This document shows, piece by piece, positions 18,024-25,902 of a stretch of 64,000 bases of DNA (the first letter of the stretch is position 1; every line of letters starts with the position of its first letter). Origin of the DNA: Bacillota bacterium (GTDB lineage Bacteria > Bacillota > UBA4882 > UBA8346); the NCBI GenBank assembly GCA_029974635.1, contig JARKQY010000035.1, forward strand, positions 34,247 to 98,246, in the 5' to 3' direction. Made by a program: the position numbers and the translations under genes. Below the pieces are notes generated by a model, which was given only the letters and a program-made list of their open reading frames with translations, did not search any database and was not told where the DNA came from.

Positions 18024-19090
18024 GCCACCCCCTGTTTGGATGTAAGTTTCATCACTTCATTATAAACTTCAGTCACCGAGGGAATGGCCCCGTTGAACCG
18101 GCCGTAGAAATCCACGCTAACCAGGCCGCCGGCAGCCAGCCGGACATCCTCCACCATTTGTCCGACGCTCATCTCCACCACCAAAAACCGTTTCCCGGCC
18201 TTGGCGAGATCGGTGAGCTGCTGATACGGAAACGGCCACAAAGTAACCGGTCTGAATATACCGACCTTTTTGCCCTGAATCCGGGCCTTATTGGCAGCCG
18301 CTCTGGCTATTCTGGCTGATGTTCCGTATGCAACCAGCACTAAATCCGCATCTGCAGTATTTTCCTCCTCAAAACGGACTTCATTGGCCTCAATTTCACG
18401 ATATTTAGCTTGAATCCGCTGATTAATTCTTTCCAGTTCCTCCCCTACCAATCCCAGGCTGTTAATCAGGTTTAAAGGCCTACCGCCGGTTGCTCCGGTT
18501 GTAGCCCATGGTTTTGGGGGGATTTTTAAATCGGTGATTTCATGCAAAGTAACCGGCTCCATCATCTGGCCCAATAATCCGTCAGCCAGCACCATAGCCG
18601 GGTTACGGTACTTGTCGGTAGCCACAAAGGCATCAAACATCATATCCAGGCACTCTTGAACCGTACTCGGTGCAAATACTATCAAGCGGTAATCTCCATG
18701 GCCTCCGCCTTTGGTCGCCTGAAAATAATCGGCTTGTGAAGGGGACAATCCTCCCAGGCCCGGACCCCCGCGGGATACATTGACAATTACGCAAGGGACC
18801 TCGGCTCCGGCAATATACGAAATCCCTTCCATTTTTAAACTTATCCCCGGACTGGAAGAAGAAGTCATGACCCGGGCGCCGGCTCCGCCTGCCCCGTAAA
18901 CCATATTGATAGCACTTACTTCGCTCTCGGCCTGAATAAAAGTACCGCCAACTTCAGGCATCCTCCTGGACATATATTCCGGTATTTCATTTTGGGGTGT
19001 AATCGGATATCCGAAAAAGAAACGGCAACCGGCGCGGATTGCTCCTTCGGCAATGGCTTCGTTGCCTTTCATCATTACACGTTCCACCAT
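18020..19090 (-). CDS. korA: 2-oxoacid:ferredoxin oxidoreductase, alpha subunit
   Basis: 356 residues. The N-terminal pyrimidine-binding domain begins with [31 protein letters not shown], the signature of KorA/VorB alpha chains. The transketolase-like C-terminal domain is seen in [14 protein letters not shown]. It forms the catalytic core with the beta subunit in the cytoplasm. The gene lies between the ferredoxin subunit (31 bp upstream) and korB (overlapping). The start ATG at 19090 follows a GGAGG site (AAGGAGGTTCATC upstream). Confidence 0.93.
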   Translation of the reverse strand: MVERVMMKGNEAIAEGAIRAGCRFFFGYPITPQNEIPEYMSRRMPEVGGTFIQAESEVSAINMVYGAGGAGARVMTSSSSPGISLKMEGISYIAGAEVPCVIVNVSRGGPGLGGLSPSQADYFQATKGGGHGDYRLIVFAPSTVQECLDMMFDAFVATDKYRNPAMVLADGLLGQMMEPVTLHEITDLKIPPKPWATTGATGGRPLNLINSLGLVGEELERINQRIQAKYREIEANEVRFEEENTADADLVLVAYGTSARIARAAANKARIQGKKVGIFRPVTLWPFPYQQLTDLAKAGKRFLVVEMSVGQMVEDVRLAAGGLVSVDFYGRFNGAIPSVTEVYNEVMKLTSKQGVA

Positions 19091-19121
19091 ATGATGAACC
19101 TCCTTATTCCGTGTGAAAATG

Positions 19122-19325
19122 TTATTTGTAAACTTCGATTACAACATCCGGGCACATCCGGGCGCAAAACGCGCATCCAATGCATTGAGCCTGGTCGATA
19201 ACCTCTGCCGGACGATAACCCTTGGAATTAAACCCTTCCGATAACCGAATTATCTTTTTGGGGCAAGCACTGATACATAGTTCACAGCCTTTACAACGCT
19301 CCACGTTGAAATCAACTCTGGCCAT
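19122..19325 (-). CDS. korD: 2-oxoacid:ferredoxin oxidoreductase, delta (2x[4Fe-4S] ferredoxin) subunit
   Basis: A 67-residue ferredoxin with two C-x2-C-x2-C-x3-C-P clusters (CKGCELCISACPKK and CIGCAFCARMCPDV). It takes electrons from the beta subunit. It is the first gene of korDABC and has a GGAGG site. About 115 bp separate it from the upstream ATPase gene; an AT-rich hairpin (19361-19384, arms AATTATTA/TAATAATT) lies in that gap and may be a weak terminator or part of the promoter region. Confidence 0.92.
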   Translation of the reverse strand: MARVDFNVERCKGCELCISACPKKIIRLSEGFNSKGYRPAEVIDQAQCIGCAFCARMCPDVVIEVYK

Positions 19326-19440
19326 CTCATTGCCTCCTTATTCGGAATAACAGATCATAAAATTATTACTAGCTGATAATAATTATAAACCTTTTTCTTT
19401 AGAATGCAATACATATTTTCGTTGTTAAGAATAGGATTTA

Positions 19441-20118
19441 TCACACTTCTTCTAGCCAGGGGGTTAGCATCCGCAAAGTAATAGGGAAAACCGGTAAGTC
19501 GGTAAAGTAATCCTGATGGCTTCGTAAGAAATCTTCCGCCAAAACATGATAAACGATTGGCAGTTTACTGGCTTCCGCAAGTTCCGTAATGAATTGCAGC
19601 CCTTGCTTCCAAACTTCCAAGGTGGTTTCCCGGCCCAGGTTGATGTTGGAAACCAGTCCGTTAGGTTGTAACCGGCTGGCATTGGCGATTCCGTAAATTA
19701 ATTTGCCGGCGTCAGTTACGTTCCGGGTGTCCGGCCGGTAGGGATTCACGACAATATAAAAATTATAGGCTTCCGCACTAAAATATTGATGAAACCGCCC
19801 CAAAGCGCGTGCTCCGGCCGGATCACCCCCCACATCAAAGACGACTTGAAATTCATGATTTTGAAGCGCCGCAAATATTCGTGGTGAAAGCGCCGGCAAG
19901 TCGGAATGCTCAAATCCCGGTTCCGTTGAGATCACCGTTAATCCCTGCCGGGCTAAATCAGCCGCCATATCCCGGGAGCGGAAATAAGGGTTTACAATAT
20001 CCAGGTCAATCAAGGCCACCTTGGCATTTTCCGGCCGGACTAATCCCAAGGCGTAAGATATGGCGAACTCGGTTTTCCCACTGCCGTATGCGCCACAAAC
20101 AACTGTAATGCGCGACAT
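19441..20118 (-). CDS. P-loop ATPase (CobQ/MinD/ParA-like fold) linked to kor genes
   Basis: 225 residues. A Walker A motif GAYGSGKTE lies at 9-17, followed by a switch segment ALIDLDIVNPYFRSRD and a hhhhDVGGDPAG motif (Walker B/A'). The Walker A lacks the signature second Lys of true ParA/MinD (KGGxxKT), so it is a relative rather than a partition protein. It lies 19 bp downstream of folC and directly upstream of korD on the same strand. Similar ATPases next to kor operons in other anaerobic Firmicutes suggest a role in assembly or control of the enzyme, but this is inference. Confidence 0.65.
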   Translation of the reverse strand: MSRITVVCGAYGSGKTEFAISYALGLVRPENAKVALIDLDIVNPYFRSRDMAADLARQGLTVISTEPGFEHSDLPALSPRIFAALQNHEFQVVFDVGGDPAGARALGRFHQYFSAEAYNFYIVVNPYRPDTRNVTDAGKLIYGIANASRLQPNGLVSNINLGRETTLEVWKQGLQFITELAEASKLPIVYHVLAEDFLRSHQDYFTDLPVFPITLRMLTPWLEEV

Positions 20119-20137
20119 ATTTATCTCCTAATTTTAA

Positions 20138-21466
20138 TCAAGACTCTTTTTCGTTTCCAGCTCGTCCGGAGTAGATATCTGCCTGTAACAGGTAGGACCG
20201 GAGTAAACCAATTAAATATAATGAGCCTGCCGCAACCGCCACTGAGTTCCGGGACGCTAATAATTGCTGCAAAGCAACTCCGGGGACCGGCTCCTGGATA
20301 ACCTCAATTCCCTGATTCTTAAAGTGTACCGCCAACTCGGAAGCAGTTGCCGTTTTAAAACCGGTAACTTCGGTAACAATCACTTCTGCCGCGATAGGAG
20401 TCAGAATTGCCGCCATTTCATCCACCGGCCGATTGTTTAAAATACCTACCAGCAATGCAATCTTTTGCCCCGGATAGAGCCACTGAATTGTTCGTACCAA
20501 TGCCCTTGCCCCATCCGGATTGTGAGCGCCGTCCAGGTAGAGCTGCAATCCCTTAATTCCGTCGATCCGTTCCATCCGGCCCGGCCATACCGCTTTGCGG
20601 AGGCCGTTTAAAACATGGGGCCGGGAGATTGCAAATCCGGTTTGATGTAATACTCCGATTCCCGCCAAAACATTGATGCAGTTCATAGCTTGGTGAGGTC
20701 CGATTAACCCGAGGCGAATACGTATATCGCCGAAACAAGTCCCTTGATATTCTGCCACAGTTCCGTTCTCAGATACCTCAATGTTGCTGGCTTTTATTTT
20801 GGAAGCTAATATCACCGGCGATCCTTTTGAAGCAGCGATTTGGCAAAGATATTCCTCGATTTCCGGCTGTTGGATACCTATTAAAACCGGGATTCCAGGT
20901 TTAATAATTCCCGCTTTTTCAAAAGCGATCTGCGTTAAAGTATCCCCGAGATACTGTTGATGGTCGTAATCAATGTGGGTAATCACGCTCAAAACCGGCC
21001 GAATTACATTGGTGGCGTCGAAGCGGCCTCCCATTCCAACCTCGATGATGGCAATATCCACCTTTTCGCTTTTGAAGAATTCAAAAGCAATGATGGTACC
21101 TATTTCAAACTCGGTGGGATTACCGTAACCGTCATCGGAAACGGCTTCGAGTACCGGCTTTATTCGAGTAATTATCTCCGCCACTTGTCCTTTGGCGATT
21201 TTAATGCCGTTTACCGTAAAACGTTCCCGGTAGGAGATCAAATGCGGCGAAGTAAAACGTCCGGTCTTATAACCGGCCTCCTGGAATATGGAGTCATACA
21301 TGGCCGTAGTGGAACCTTTGCCATTGGTTCCGGCAATATGAACGGAGCAGAATTGATCCTGGGGATTGCCTAACCGGCGTAAGATTTCGGTAATCCGTTC
21401 CATGCCTAATTTTATGCCGAATTTGGTACAATCCTTGATAAATTGCAAGGCTGCTTCATAATCCAT
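20138..21466 (-). CDS. folC: Folylpolyglutamate synthase / dihydrofolate synthase
   Basis: About 442 residues from the preferred ATG. Mur-ligase-type ATP site: HIAGTNGKGSTTAMYDS. The family motifs TSPHLISYRERF and YLDGAHNPDGARAL are present. It adds glutamate to dihydropteroate or to folates in the cytoplasm, with ATP. The frame extends 28 codons further upstream, but family members start at the segment MDYEAALQFI, so the ATG at 21466 is chosen; no good ribosome site precedes either start. It is followed 19 bp later by the P-loop ATPase gene. Confidence 0.93.
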   Translation of the reverse strand: MDYEAALQFIKDCTKFGIKLGMERITEILRRLGNPQDQFCSVHIAGTNGKGSTTAMYDSIFQEAGYKTGRFTSPHLISYRERFTVNGIKIAKGQVAEIITRIKPVLEAVSDDGYGNPTEFEIGTIIAFEFFKSEKVDIAIIEVGMGGRFDATNVIRPVLSVITHIDYDHQQYLGDTLTQIAFEKAGIIKPGIPVLIGIQQPEIEEYLCQIAASKGSPVILASKIKASNIEVSENGTVAEYQGTCFGDIRIRLGLIGPHQAMNCINVLAGIGVLHQTGFAISRPHVLNGLRKAVWPGRMERIDGIKGLQLYLDGAHNPDGARALVRTIQWLYPGQKIALLVGILNNRPVDEMAAILTPIAAEVIVTEVTGFKTATASELAVHFKNQGIEVIQEPVPGVALQQLLASRNSVAVAAGSLYLIGLLRSYLLQADIYSGRAGNEKES

Positions 21467-21798
21467 GGTAACAAAAAGCCTTTCGCATAAATCCGGGCTA
21501 ACCCTTATTCTACATTCTACCTCTAGGGCTGTCTTTTTAGACAGCCACACGAACTATAATTCTGTTAGCCTACTATTTGATAAGGCTTCGAAGCAAATAC
21601 CTTCGTTTCTTCGAATCATCGTAGTTTAGATCAAAATTGTCGCTGACAGAGCCTTAGTTTAAGAAACTTTTAAATTTGAAGATCCAATTCATGATATAAT
21701 AAGAATAAAAACATTTTATCACAGTTTATGTCAAAGGCCAAGGGAATACCATAATTCGGAGAATGAATCCTCATTACATTTATTTCTACGGGGGTCTC
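21467..21798. other. Divergent intergenic region folC/trmL with a 20-nt perfect hairpin
   Basis: About 330 bp without a gene. It holds a perfect hairpin GGCTGTCT-TTTT-AGACAGCC (21527-21546) and a TTCGAAG-rich stretch around 21585-21625. A TATAAT at 21695-21700 is a likely -10 box for trmL, about 100 bp before its start, without a clear -35. The GGCTGTCT sequence recurs in another gap near 32597. Confidence 0.5.
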
Positions 21799-22257
21799 AT
21801 GCACATTGTCCTTTATCAGCCGGAAATACCTCAAAATACGGGTAATATCGCCCGTCTCTGCGCGGCGGCCAAAGCTCAATTGCATTTAATCGAGCCGCTG
21901 GGCTTTTTTTGGGAGGATGACCGTTTGAAACGCGCCGGTTTGGATTATTGGGAGCTGGTAAACATCGAACGGCATTTGAATTTCAATGCCTACCTCTCAA
22001 AATATCCCGGCCGGAGATTATTCTTTGCCACGACCAAAACCAGCCAACCTTATGATAAGATTCACTATACCGCGGAAGACGCCTTAGTCTTCGGCCCGGA
22101 AACCCGGGGGCTCCCTCCAGAAATATTGTGCCGCCAACCGGAAAATAATCTCCGGATACCCATGTTTGCGGAAGCGAGGTCTCTAAATCTGGCCAATTCG
22201 GTGGCGATAGTCCTCTATGAAGCTTTACGCCAGTTGAGTTTTCCCGGATTAACTTAA
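21799..22257 (+). CDS. trmL: tRNA (cytidine(34)-2'-O)-methyltransferase TrmL
   Basis: About 152 residues, a SPOUT-class (SpoU) methyltransferase: N-terminal HIVLYQPEIPQNTGNIAR, then the knot motifs LVFGPETRGLP and RSLNLANSVAIVLYEA. It 2'-O-methylates the wobble base of tRNA-Leu isoacceptors using SAM. The frame begins 12 codons earlier, but the conserved start is the ATG at 21799 behind GGGGGT. It is one of few plus-strand genes here and converges on the nfu gene with a shared terminator. Confidence 0.93.
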   Translation: MHIVLYQPEIPQNTGNIARLCAAAKAQLHLIEPLGFFWEDDRLKRAGLDYWELVNIERHLNFNAYLSKYPGRRLFFATTKTSQPYDKIHYTAEDALVFGPETRGLPPEILCRQPENNLRIPMFAEARSLNLANSVAIVLYEALRQLSFPGLT

Positions 22258-22260
22258 AAT

Positions 22261-22299
22261 CGAAGTAAAAAAACCGCTTGCAGCGGCTTTTTTACTTCG
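22261..22299. terminator. Bidirectional terminator between trmL and the nfu gene
   Basis: A nearly perfect 39-nt palindrome. The core is CCGCT-TGC-AGCGG, extended by A-tract and T-tract arms and GAAGT/ACTTC. It gives a GC-rich stem followed by T-runs on both strands and lies exactly between the two convergent genes. Confidence 0.85.
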
Positions 22300-22308
22300 A
22301 AAGATTAT

Positions 22309-22527
22309 TTAAACCTGTTCCACACTCTTGACATCAGGAATCTGTTGTTTTAAATAGCGCTCAATCCCATTTTTGATGGTCATGGTCGACATTGGACAAC
22401 CGGCGCAAGCGCCTTTCAGCTTCACTTTCACCACTCCGTCAATGACATCCACCAATTCCACATCGCCGCCGTCGGCCTGAAGGGATGGCCTGATTTTATC
22501 CAGTTCCACACTAACTTTTTCTTTCAT
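22309..22527 (-). CDS. NifU C-terminal-domain (Nfu-type) Fe-S scaffold protein
   Basis: 72 residues from the ATG at 22527, which has a GAGGT site; a 13-codon upstream extension is unlikely to be translated. It is a complete Nfu domain: [15 protein letters not shown] and the cluster-binding CAGCP motif in [14 protein letters not shown]. Nfu proteins carry or hand on [4Fe-4S] clusters to apo-enzymes. It stands alone, not in an isc or suf operon. Confidence 0.92.
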   Translation of the reverse strand: MKEKVSVELDKIRPSLQADGGDVELVDVIDGVVKVKLKGACAGCPMSTMTIKNGIERYLKQQIPDVKSVEQV

Positions 22528-22599
22528 GGATACCTCTTTCTCATGTAAAAACACGTTTATTTTCAATCATAGCAAATTTTCCGGACGTTGGCAAGATAA

Positions 22600-22838
22600 A
22601 CTCTATTTGCTCGTTCCGTGTTCCATCTTTTCTGTAGTTTCGAAGATGCTCGTTCCGCGTTCATATCTTCTGCTATTTCGAGGATGTTCATTCTGCGTTT
22701 CGTGTTCATCATTCATCGATTAAGCATGGAACACGAAGCTTTGAACTCGAAACTCGCAACGTTGAACCAAATCCCAAACCCAAAACATTGAACTCGGAAC
22801 CCGGAACGCTGAACAATGGGCCCGAAACCTAAGCCCTA
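22600..22838 (+). repeat. Dispersed intergenic repeat R1, copy A
   Basis: A gene-free stretch rich in GTTC on the left and GAAC on the right, able to fold on itself (for example CGTGTTC at 22700 with GAACACG at 22730). The part at 22695-22838 matches the reverse complement of 46029-46174 almost base for base. It fills the gap between the nfu gene and the barrel-protein gene. No reading frame or RNA family recognised. Confidence 0.85.
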
Positions 22839-23486
22839 AAATTTAACCATTACCCCGATCATGAAGCCTTCGCCAGATATATTCAAATCCTCGCCGGCAT
22901 AATCCGATCCCGTCCGGTAATAATCAAGATTCACGTGAAATAGCGGTAATTGGGTTATTTGAACCCCAATCTTCAAATATTTTTGCCCGATCCCCCGGTC
23001 AGAAACCAGGCTGCCATTCCGGGAATAAGCGTAAGTCGCGGGGATAACCGTAACCGCATGGAAATTCAGCATTTCGGAAATTTTCCATTCCCCGCCGACC
23101 TCCAGGGCTAACCCGGAAAATACGTGCGCCACCGGGGAAGTTGTATTATCCATAACCCGAAAGCATTGATATCTTCCTAAAATCTTCAATTTGTAATCCA
23201 GGACGTTATACTCCAGCCCTACTCGCGATGCAGCTTGAAAAAGATCAAATTGCCCGCTTTTGCCACAGCCCAGTTCCAAGCCCCAGCGAAGACCAGCCCA
23301 GTGAATTTCCCCATCCAGCGGCATATAAACCAATGGTTCATTATAAGCGTGGTGTTGCGGACCTCCGCTCACTTGAAGGCTGCCGTATAAAATTCCGCCG
23401 TCAATCCGTGCAATATCCGCAAAAGTAATTGAAGCGTATAAGAATATCGCAATAACAACCAAAATTGTTATAATCAAAGGCTTCAA
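22836..23486 (-). CDS. Small outer-membrane-type beta-barrel protein (candidate)
   Basis: 216 residues. A signal peptide covers residues 1-23 (hydrophobic core LIITILVVIAIFLYA, cleavage likely after TFA). The mature part alternates polar and hydrophobic residues in strands of 8-12, for example GEIHWAGLRWGLELG, LKILGRYQCFRV and YLKIGVQITQL. It ends in GFMIGVMVKF; a C-terminal Phe after an amphipathic strand is the beta-signal used by the BAM machinery of diderm bacteria. No lipobox. No family recognised. It is a single-gene unit downstream of motAB, ending at repeat R1. If the cell is monoderm, a secreted beta-rich protein is the alternative. Confidence 0.6.
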   Translation of the reverse strand: MKPLIITILVVIAIFLYASITFADIARIDGGILYGSLQVSGGPQHHAYNEPLVYMPLDGEIHWAGLRWGLELGCGKSGQFDLFQAASRVGLEYNVLDYKLKILGRYQCFRVMDNTTSPVAHVFSGLALEVGGEWKISEMLNFHAVTVIPATYAYSRNGSLVSDRGIGQKYLKIGVQITQLPLFHVNLDYYRTGSDYAGEDLNISGEGFMIGVMVKF

Positions 23487-23541
23487 AGGCTGTACCCTTT
23501 CGTAATGAATTTAATCCTTAAAAAGGCAGCGCCTAAAGCAA

Positions 23542-23574
23542 AAAATAACTTCAGCAGTTGGTTGAAGTTATTTT
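23542..23574 (-). terminator. Terminator of motAB
   Basis: A 12-bp perfect stem, AAAATAACTTCA/TGAAGTTATTTT, with a 9-nt loop and a T-run on the minus strand. It lies 26 bp after the motB stop. Confidence 0.8.
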
Positions 23575-23599
23575 CCGTGCCGATACTAAAACCCGGGGT

Positions 23600-24340
23600 T
23601 CACCGATTGCGCTCTTTTTTGGCTTCTGCCTGCCGTAAAACAATAATTTCTACTCGCCGGTTTTGAGCCCGGCCTGCTTCAGTATTATTGAGAGCTATCG
23701 CATGATGCTCGCCGTAACCGGCCGCGCTTAAATTGGCGGATTGATCCGGATATTTGGATATCCAATACATAATTACATTGGTGGCCCGGTCGGTGGACAA
23801 TTGCCAGTTGGAGGCATACTTGGCGTTATGAATGGGTATGCTGTCCGTATGTCCTTCCACCCGGATGACGGTGTTCAATTTGAACAGGATATCCGCCATA
23901 TGATCCAGAACTTCACGTGATTTTGGGGAAAGATCGGCTTTACCGCTTTCAAACAAGACGGTCTCCGGTAAATTTAACACCAGCCCGCGATCCGTGATTT
24001 TGGCTTTCACATTTTTAATCCCTTGGGAGGCGGCATAATCCCGGATCAACTTAATTATCGATTTAAACTGGTTGTTTTCACGAAGACTTATCAGTGAATT
24101 GGATGACACATTAGGAATAATTCCGGTTCCGCTATAATTCGTAATCATATTCTGTCCCATGCCGCCGCCGGTACCGAATGATAAACTCATTGACTGGGCT
24201 ACTTGTTTGAATTTAACGGCGTCAACCTGGGAAAAAGCAAACAAGATACAGAAAAAAGCCATCAATAGCGTAATCATATCCAGATAAGTCAACATCCACC
24301 GTTCAACATTTTCAGGAGCTTCTTCTTCTTTTCTTTTCAT
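23600..24340 (-). CDS. motB: Flagellar stator protein MotB
   Basis: 246 residues. A single N-terminal membrane helix (about 17-37) begins WMLTYLDMITLLMAFF; the Asp in YLDMITLL is the proton-binding residue. A plug/linker region with a Gly-rich stretch follows, then a C-terminal OmpA-like peptidoglycan-binding domain with VEGHTDSIPI and NWQLSTDRATNV. It anchors the stator to the wall and forms the ion channel with MotA. The Asp environment suggests a proton motor, but sodium cannot be excluded. It starts 4 bp after the motA stop. Confidence 0.93.
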   Translation of the reverse strand: MKRKEEEAPENVERWMLTYLDMITLLMAFFCILFAFSQVDAVKFKQVAQSMSLSFGTGGGMGQNMITNYSGTGIIPNVSSNSLISLRENNQFKSIIKLIRDYAASQGIKNVKAKITDRGLVLNLPETVLFESGKADLSPKSREVLDHMADILFKLNTVIRVEGHTDSIPIHNAKYASNWQLSTDRATNVIMYWISKYPDQSANLSAAGYGEHHAIALNNTEAGRAQNRRVEIIVLRQAEAKKERNR

Positions 24341-24344
24341 GGGA

Positions 24345-25142
24345 TTAACCTCTTACTCCGAATCCATCTTGCCGGGCCGGGCTGGGCCGGTTGGACGGCG
24401 GCAGGAAGGATGTCAGTTTCTCACCGATAACCCGCGGATGCTCACCGGCTTGAATTGATAATATACCTTCGATGATGATCTGCCGGGCCGATATCTCTTC
24501 CTTGGTGCTCACCTTCAGTTTTTGGGCAATGGGCAACCAAAGGACGTTTGCTGCGAAAACCCCGTAGAATGTAGCGACGAAGGCCACCGAAATGGATGGT
24601 CCAATCCTTGAAGTATCTTCAAGGTGGGCTAAAACACTGATTAGCCCCAAAACCGTACCGATAATTCCCATGGTAGGCGAAAAACCCCCGGCTTGTTGGA
24701 AAATATTAATCCCGGTTTTATGCCGGTCTTCCATATAATCCGTTTCAATCTCCAGGATCTCCCGGACCAGGTTCGGATCGGTACCGTCAACAATCAACTG
24801 AATCCCTTTTTTTAAAAAATCATTTTTTACATTGGCTATCGTTTCTTCCAGAGTCAGCAACCCTTCTTTACGGGCCATTTCCGCGTACCGGACCATTTCA
24901 CCGATTAATTCCGTAACATCTACCTTTTGCTGGCGAATAGCGGCCATGATATACTTCATAAATCTGGTGATATCCTTCATCCGGAAACAAGTCATGGTGG
25001 CCCCGATGGTGCCGCCGAAAACGATAATCGCGGCGGGAGGGTTAAGCAATGCAATGCCGGTCTCAACCTTGCCTTCCAGCAGACTGCCGCCTAATATTGA
25101 TACAAAAGAAATTATAATTCCTAATATGGTTGCTATATCCAT
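24345..25142 (-). CDS. motA: Flagellar stator protein MotA
   Basis: About 265 residues with four membrane helices (two near the N-terminus, two around residues 145-200), a large cytoplasmic loop and the MotA/TolQ signature GFSPTMGIIGTVLGLI. It forms the ion-conducting stator with MotB. The frame can be extended nine codons to 25169, but homologues begin MDIATILG, and the ATG at 25142 follows GGGTGA at good spacing. A sigma-D-like promoter lies just upstream, in the gap after the DUF502 gene. Confidence 0.94.
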   Translation of the reverse strand: MDIATILGIIISFVSILGGSLLEGKVETGIALLNPPAAIIVFGGTIGATMTCFRMKDITRFMKYIMAAIRQQKVDVTELIGEMVRYAEMARKEGLLTLEETIANVKNDFLKKGIQLIVDGTDPNLVREILEIETDYMEDRHKTGINIFQQAGGFSPTMGIIGTVLGLISVLAHLEDTSRIGPSISVAFVATFYGVFAANVLWLPIAQKLKVSTKEEISARQIIIEGILSIQAGEHPRVIGEKLTSFLPPSNRPSPARQDGFGVRG

Positions 25143-25174
25143 CCAAGTCACCCACTTATTTAATATCATTATTT

Positions 25175-25202
25175 CTATCGGTTATTTATTGGAAAAAGTT
25201 TA
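25175..25202 (-). promoter_or_regulatory. Sigma-D (sigma-28)-type promoter of motAB
   Basis: On the minus strand: TAAA (25199-25202), 16-bp spacer, ACCGATAG (25175-25182). Spacing and -10 core are the same as for the che operon promoter, and it sits about 35 bp upstream of the preferred motA start. Confidence 0.65.
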
Positions 25203-25216
25203 GTAAAACCGTAGTT

Positions 25217-25828
25217 TTATTTGCCGGATACCTTTTCTTTGTTATTGGGTTTGATAACCCCCGCCGAAACGAACAGCTTAAGGCCATCCTCAATGCTCAT
25301 ATCGAGTAAAGTTACTTGATTTTTCGGCACAAAGATTAAAAAGCCGTTGGTAGGGTTGGGAGGTGTGGGAATAAAAATACTTACCAGTTGGTTCTCTGTT
25401 TTTTGAGAAGCCTCCTCCGGGGAATCCCCGATTAAAAAACCGGGGCTGAATATCCCCTGCCGGGGATATTCAACCAAAACCATTTGCCGGAATGCGTTTT
25501 TATCCGATTGGGCCAGACCTTCGGCAAACTGTTTGGTGGTATTGTAAATATTCCTTAGCACCGGAATTTTGTTTAGAATTCTTTCTCCAAACCGGAGCAA
25601 TTTTTTACCGATATAATTTTGCGCCACCAAACCCGTCAAAATGATTAACAGCAGCAAGGCAATGAGGCCGGGACCGGGAATCATAACGGCCGGAAAATAT
25701 TTTTTGATAAGATTACCCAAAATGGCGTCCGCTTTTAGAAACATCCACCATAACAGTTGCAGGGATATCCAAAGCGGCAATATGATCAACAACCCGGTTA
25801 TAAAATAATTACGCAAGTGTTTCAGCAA
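25217..25828 (-). CDS. DUF502 family membrane protein
   Basis: 203 residues. Two membrane helices (about 9-31 and 53-74) lie in the N-terminal third, with the family segments GLLIILPLWISL and PVLRNIYNTTKQ. A soluble C-terminal part contains VSIFIPTPPNPTNGFLIF, typical of DUF502. Function unknown; homologues are widespread in bacteria and plants. It lies 74 bp downstream of pepF and just ahead of the motA promoter. Confidence 0.85.
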   Translation of the reverse strand: MLKHLRNYFITGLLIILPLWISLQLLWWMFLKADAILGNLIKKYFPAVMIPGPGLIALLLLIILTGLVAQNYIGKKLLRFGERILNKIPVLRNIYNTTKQFAEGLAQSDKNAFRQMVLVEYPRQGIFSPGFLIGDSPEEASQKTENQLVSIFIPTPPNPTNGFLIFVPKNQVTLLDMSIEDGLKLFVSAGVIKPNNKEKVSGK

Positions 25829-25902
25829 TTATCTCACCACTTCTTTCGTTTTTGTTCGGAGCGCTAACCGGCGACCGGTTAAGCGGCATGAACGCCAACA
25901 GT

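Noticed and set aside
19441..20118. Chromosome-partition ParA protein
   Set aside because: The Walker A lacks the signature Lys of ParA/MinD, there is no ParB gene or parS-like site, and the context is metabolic.
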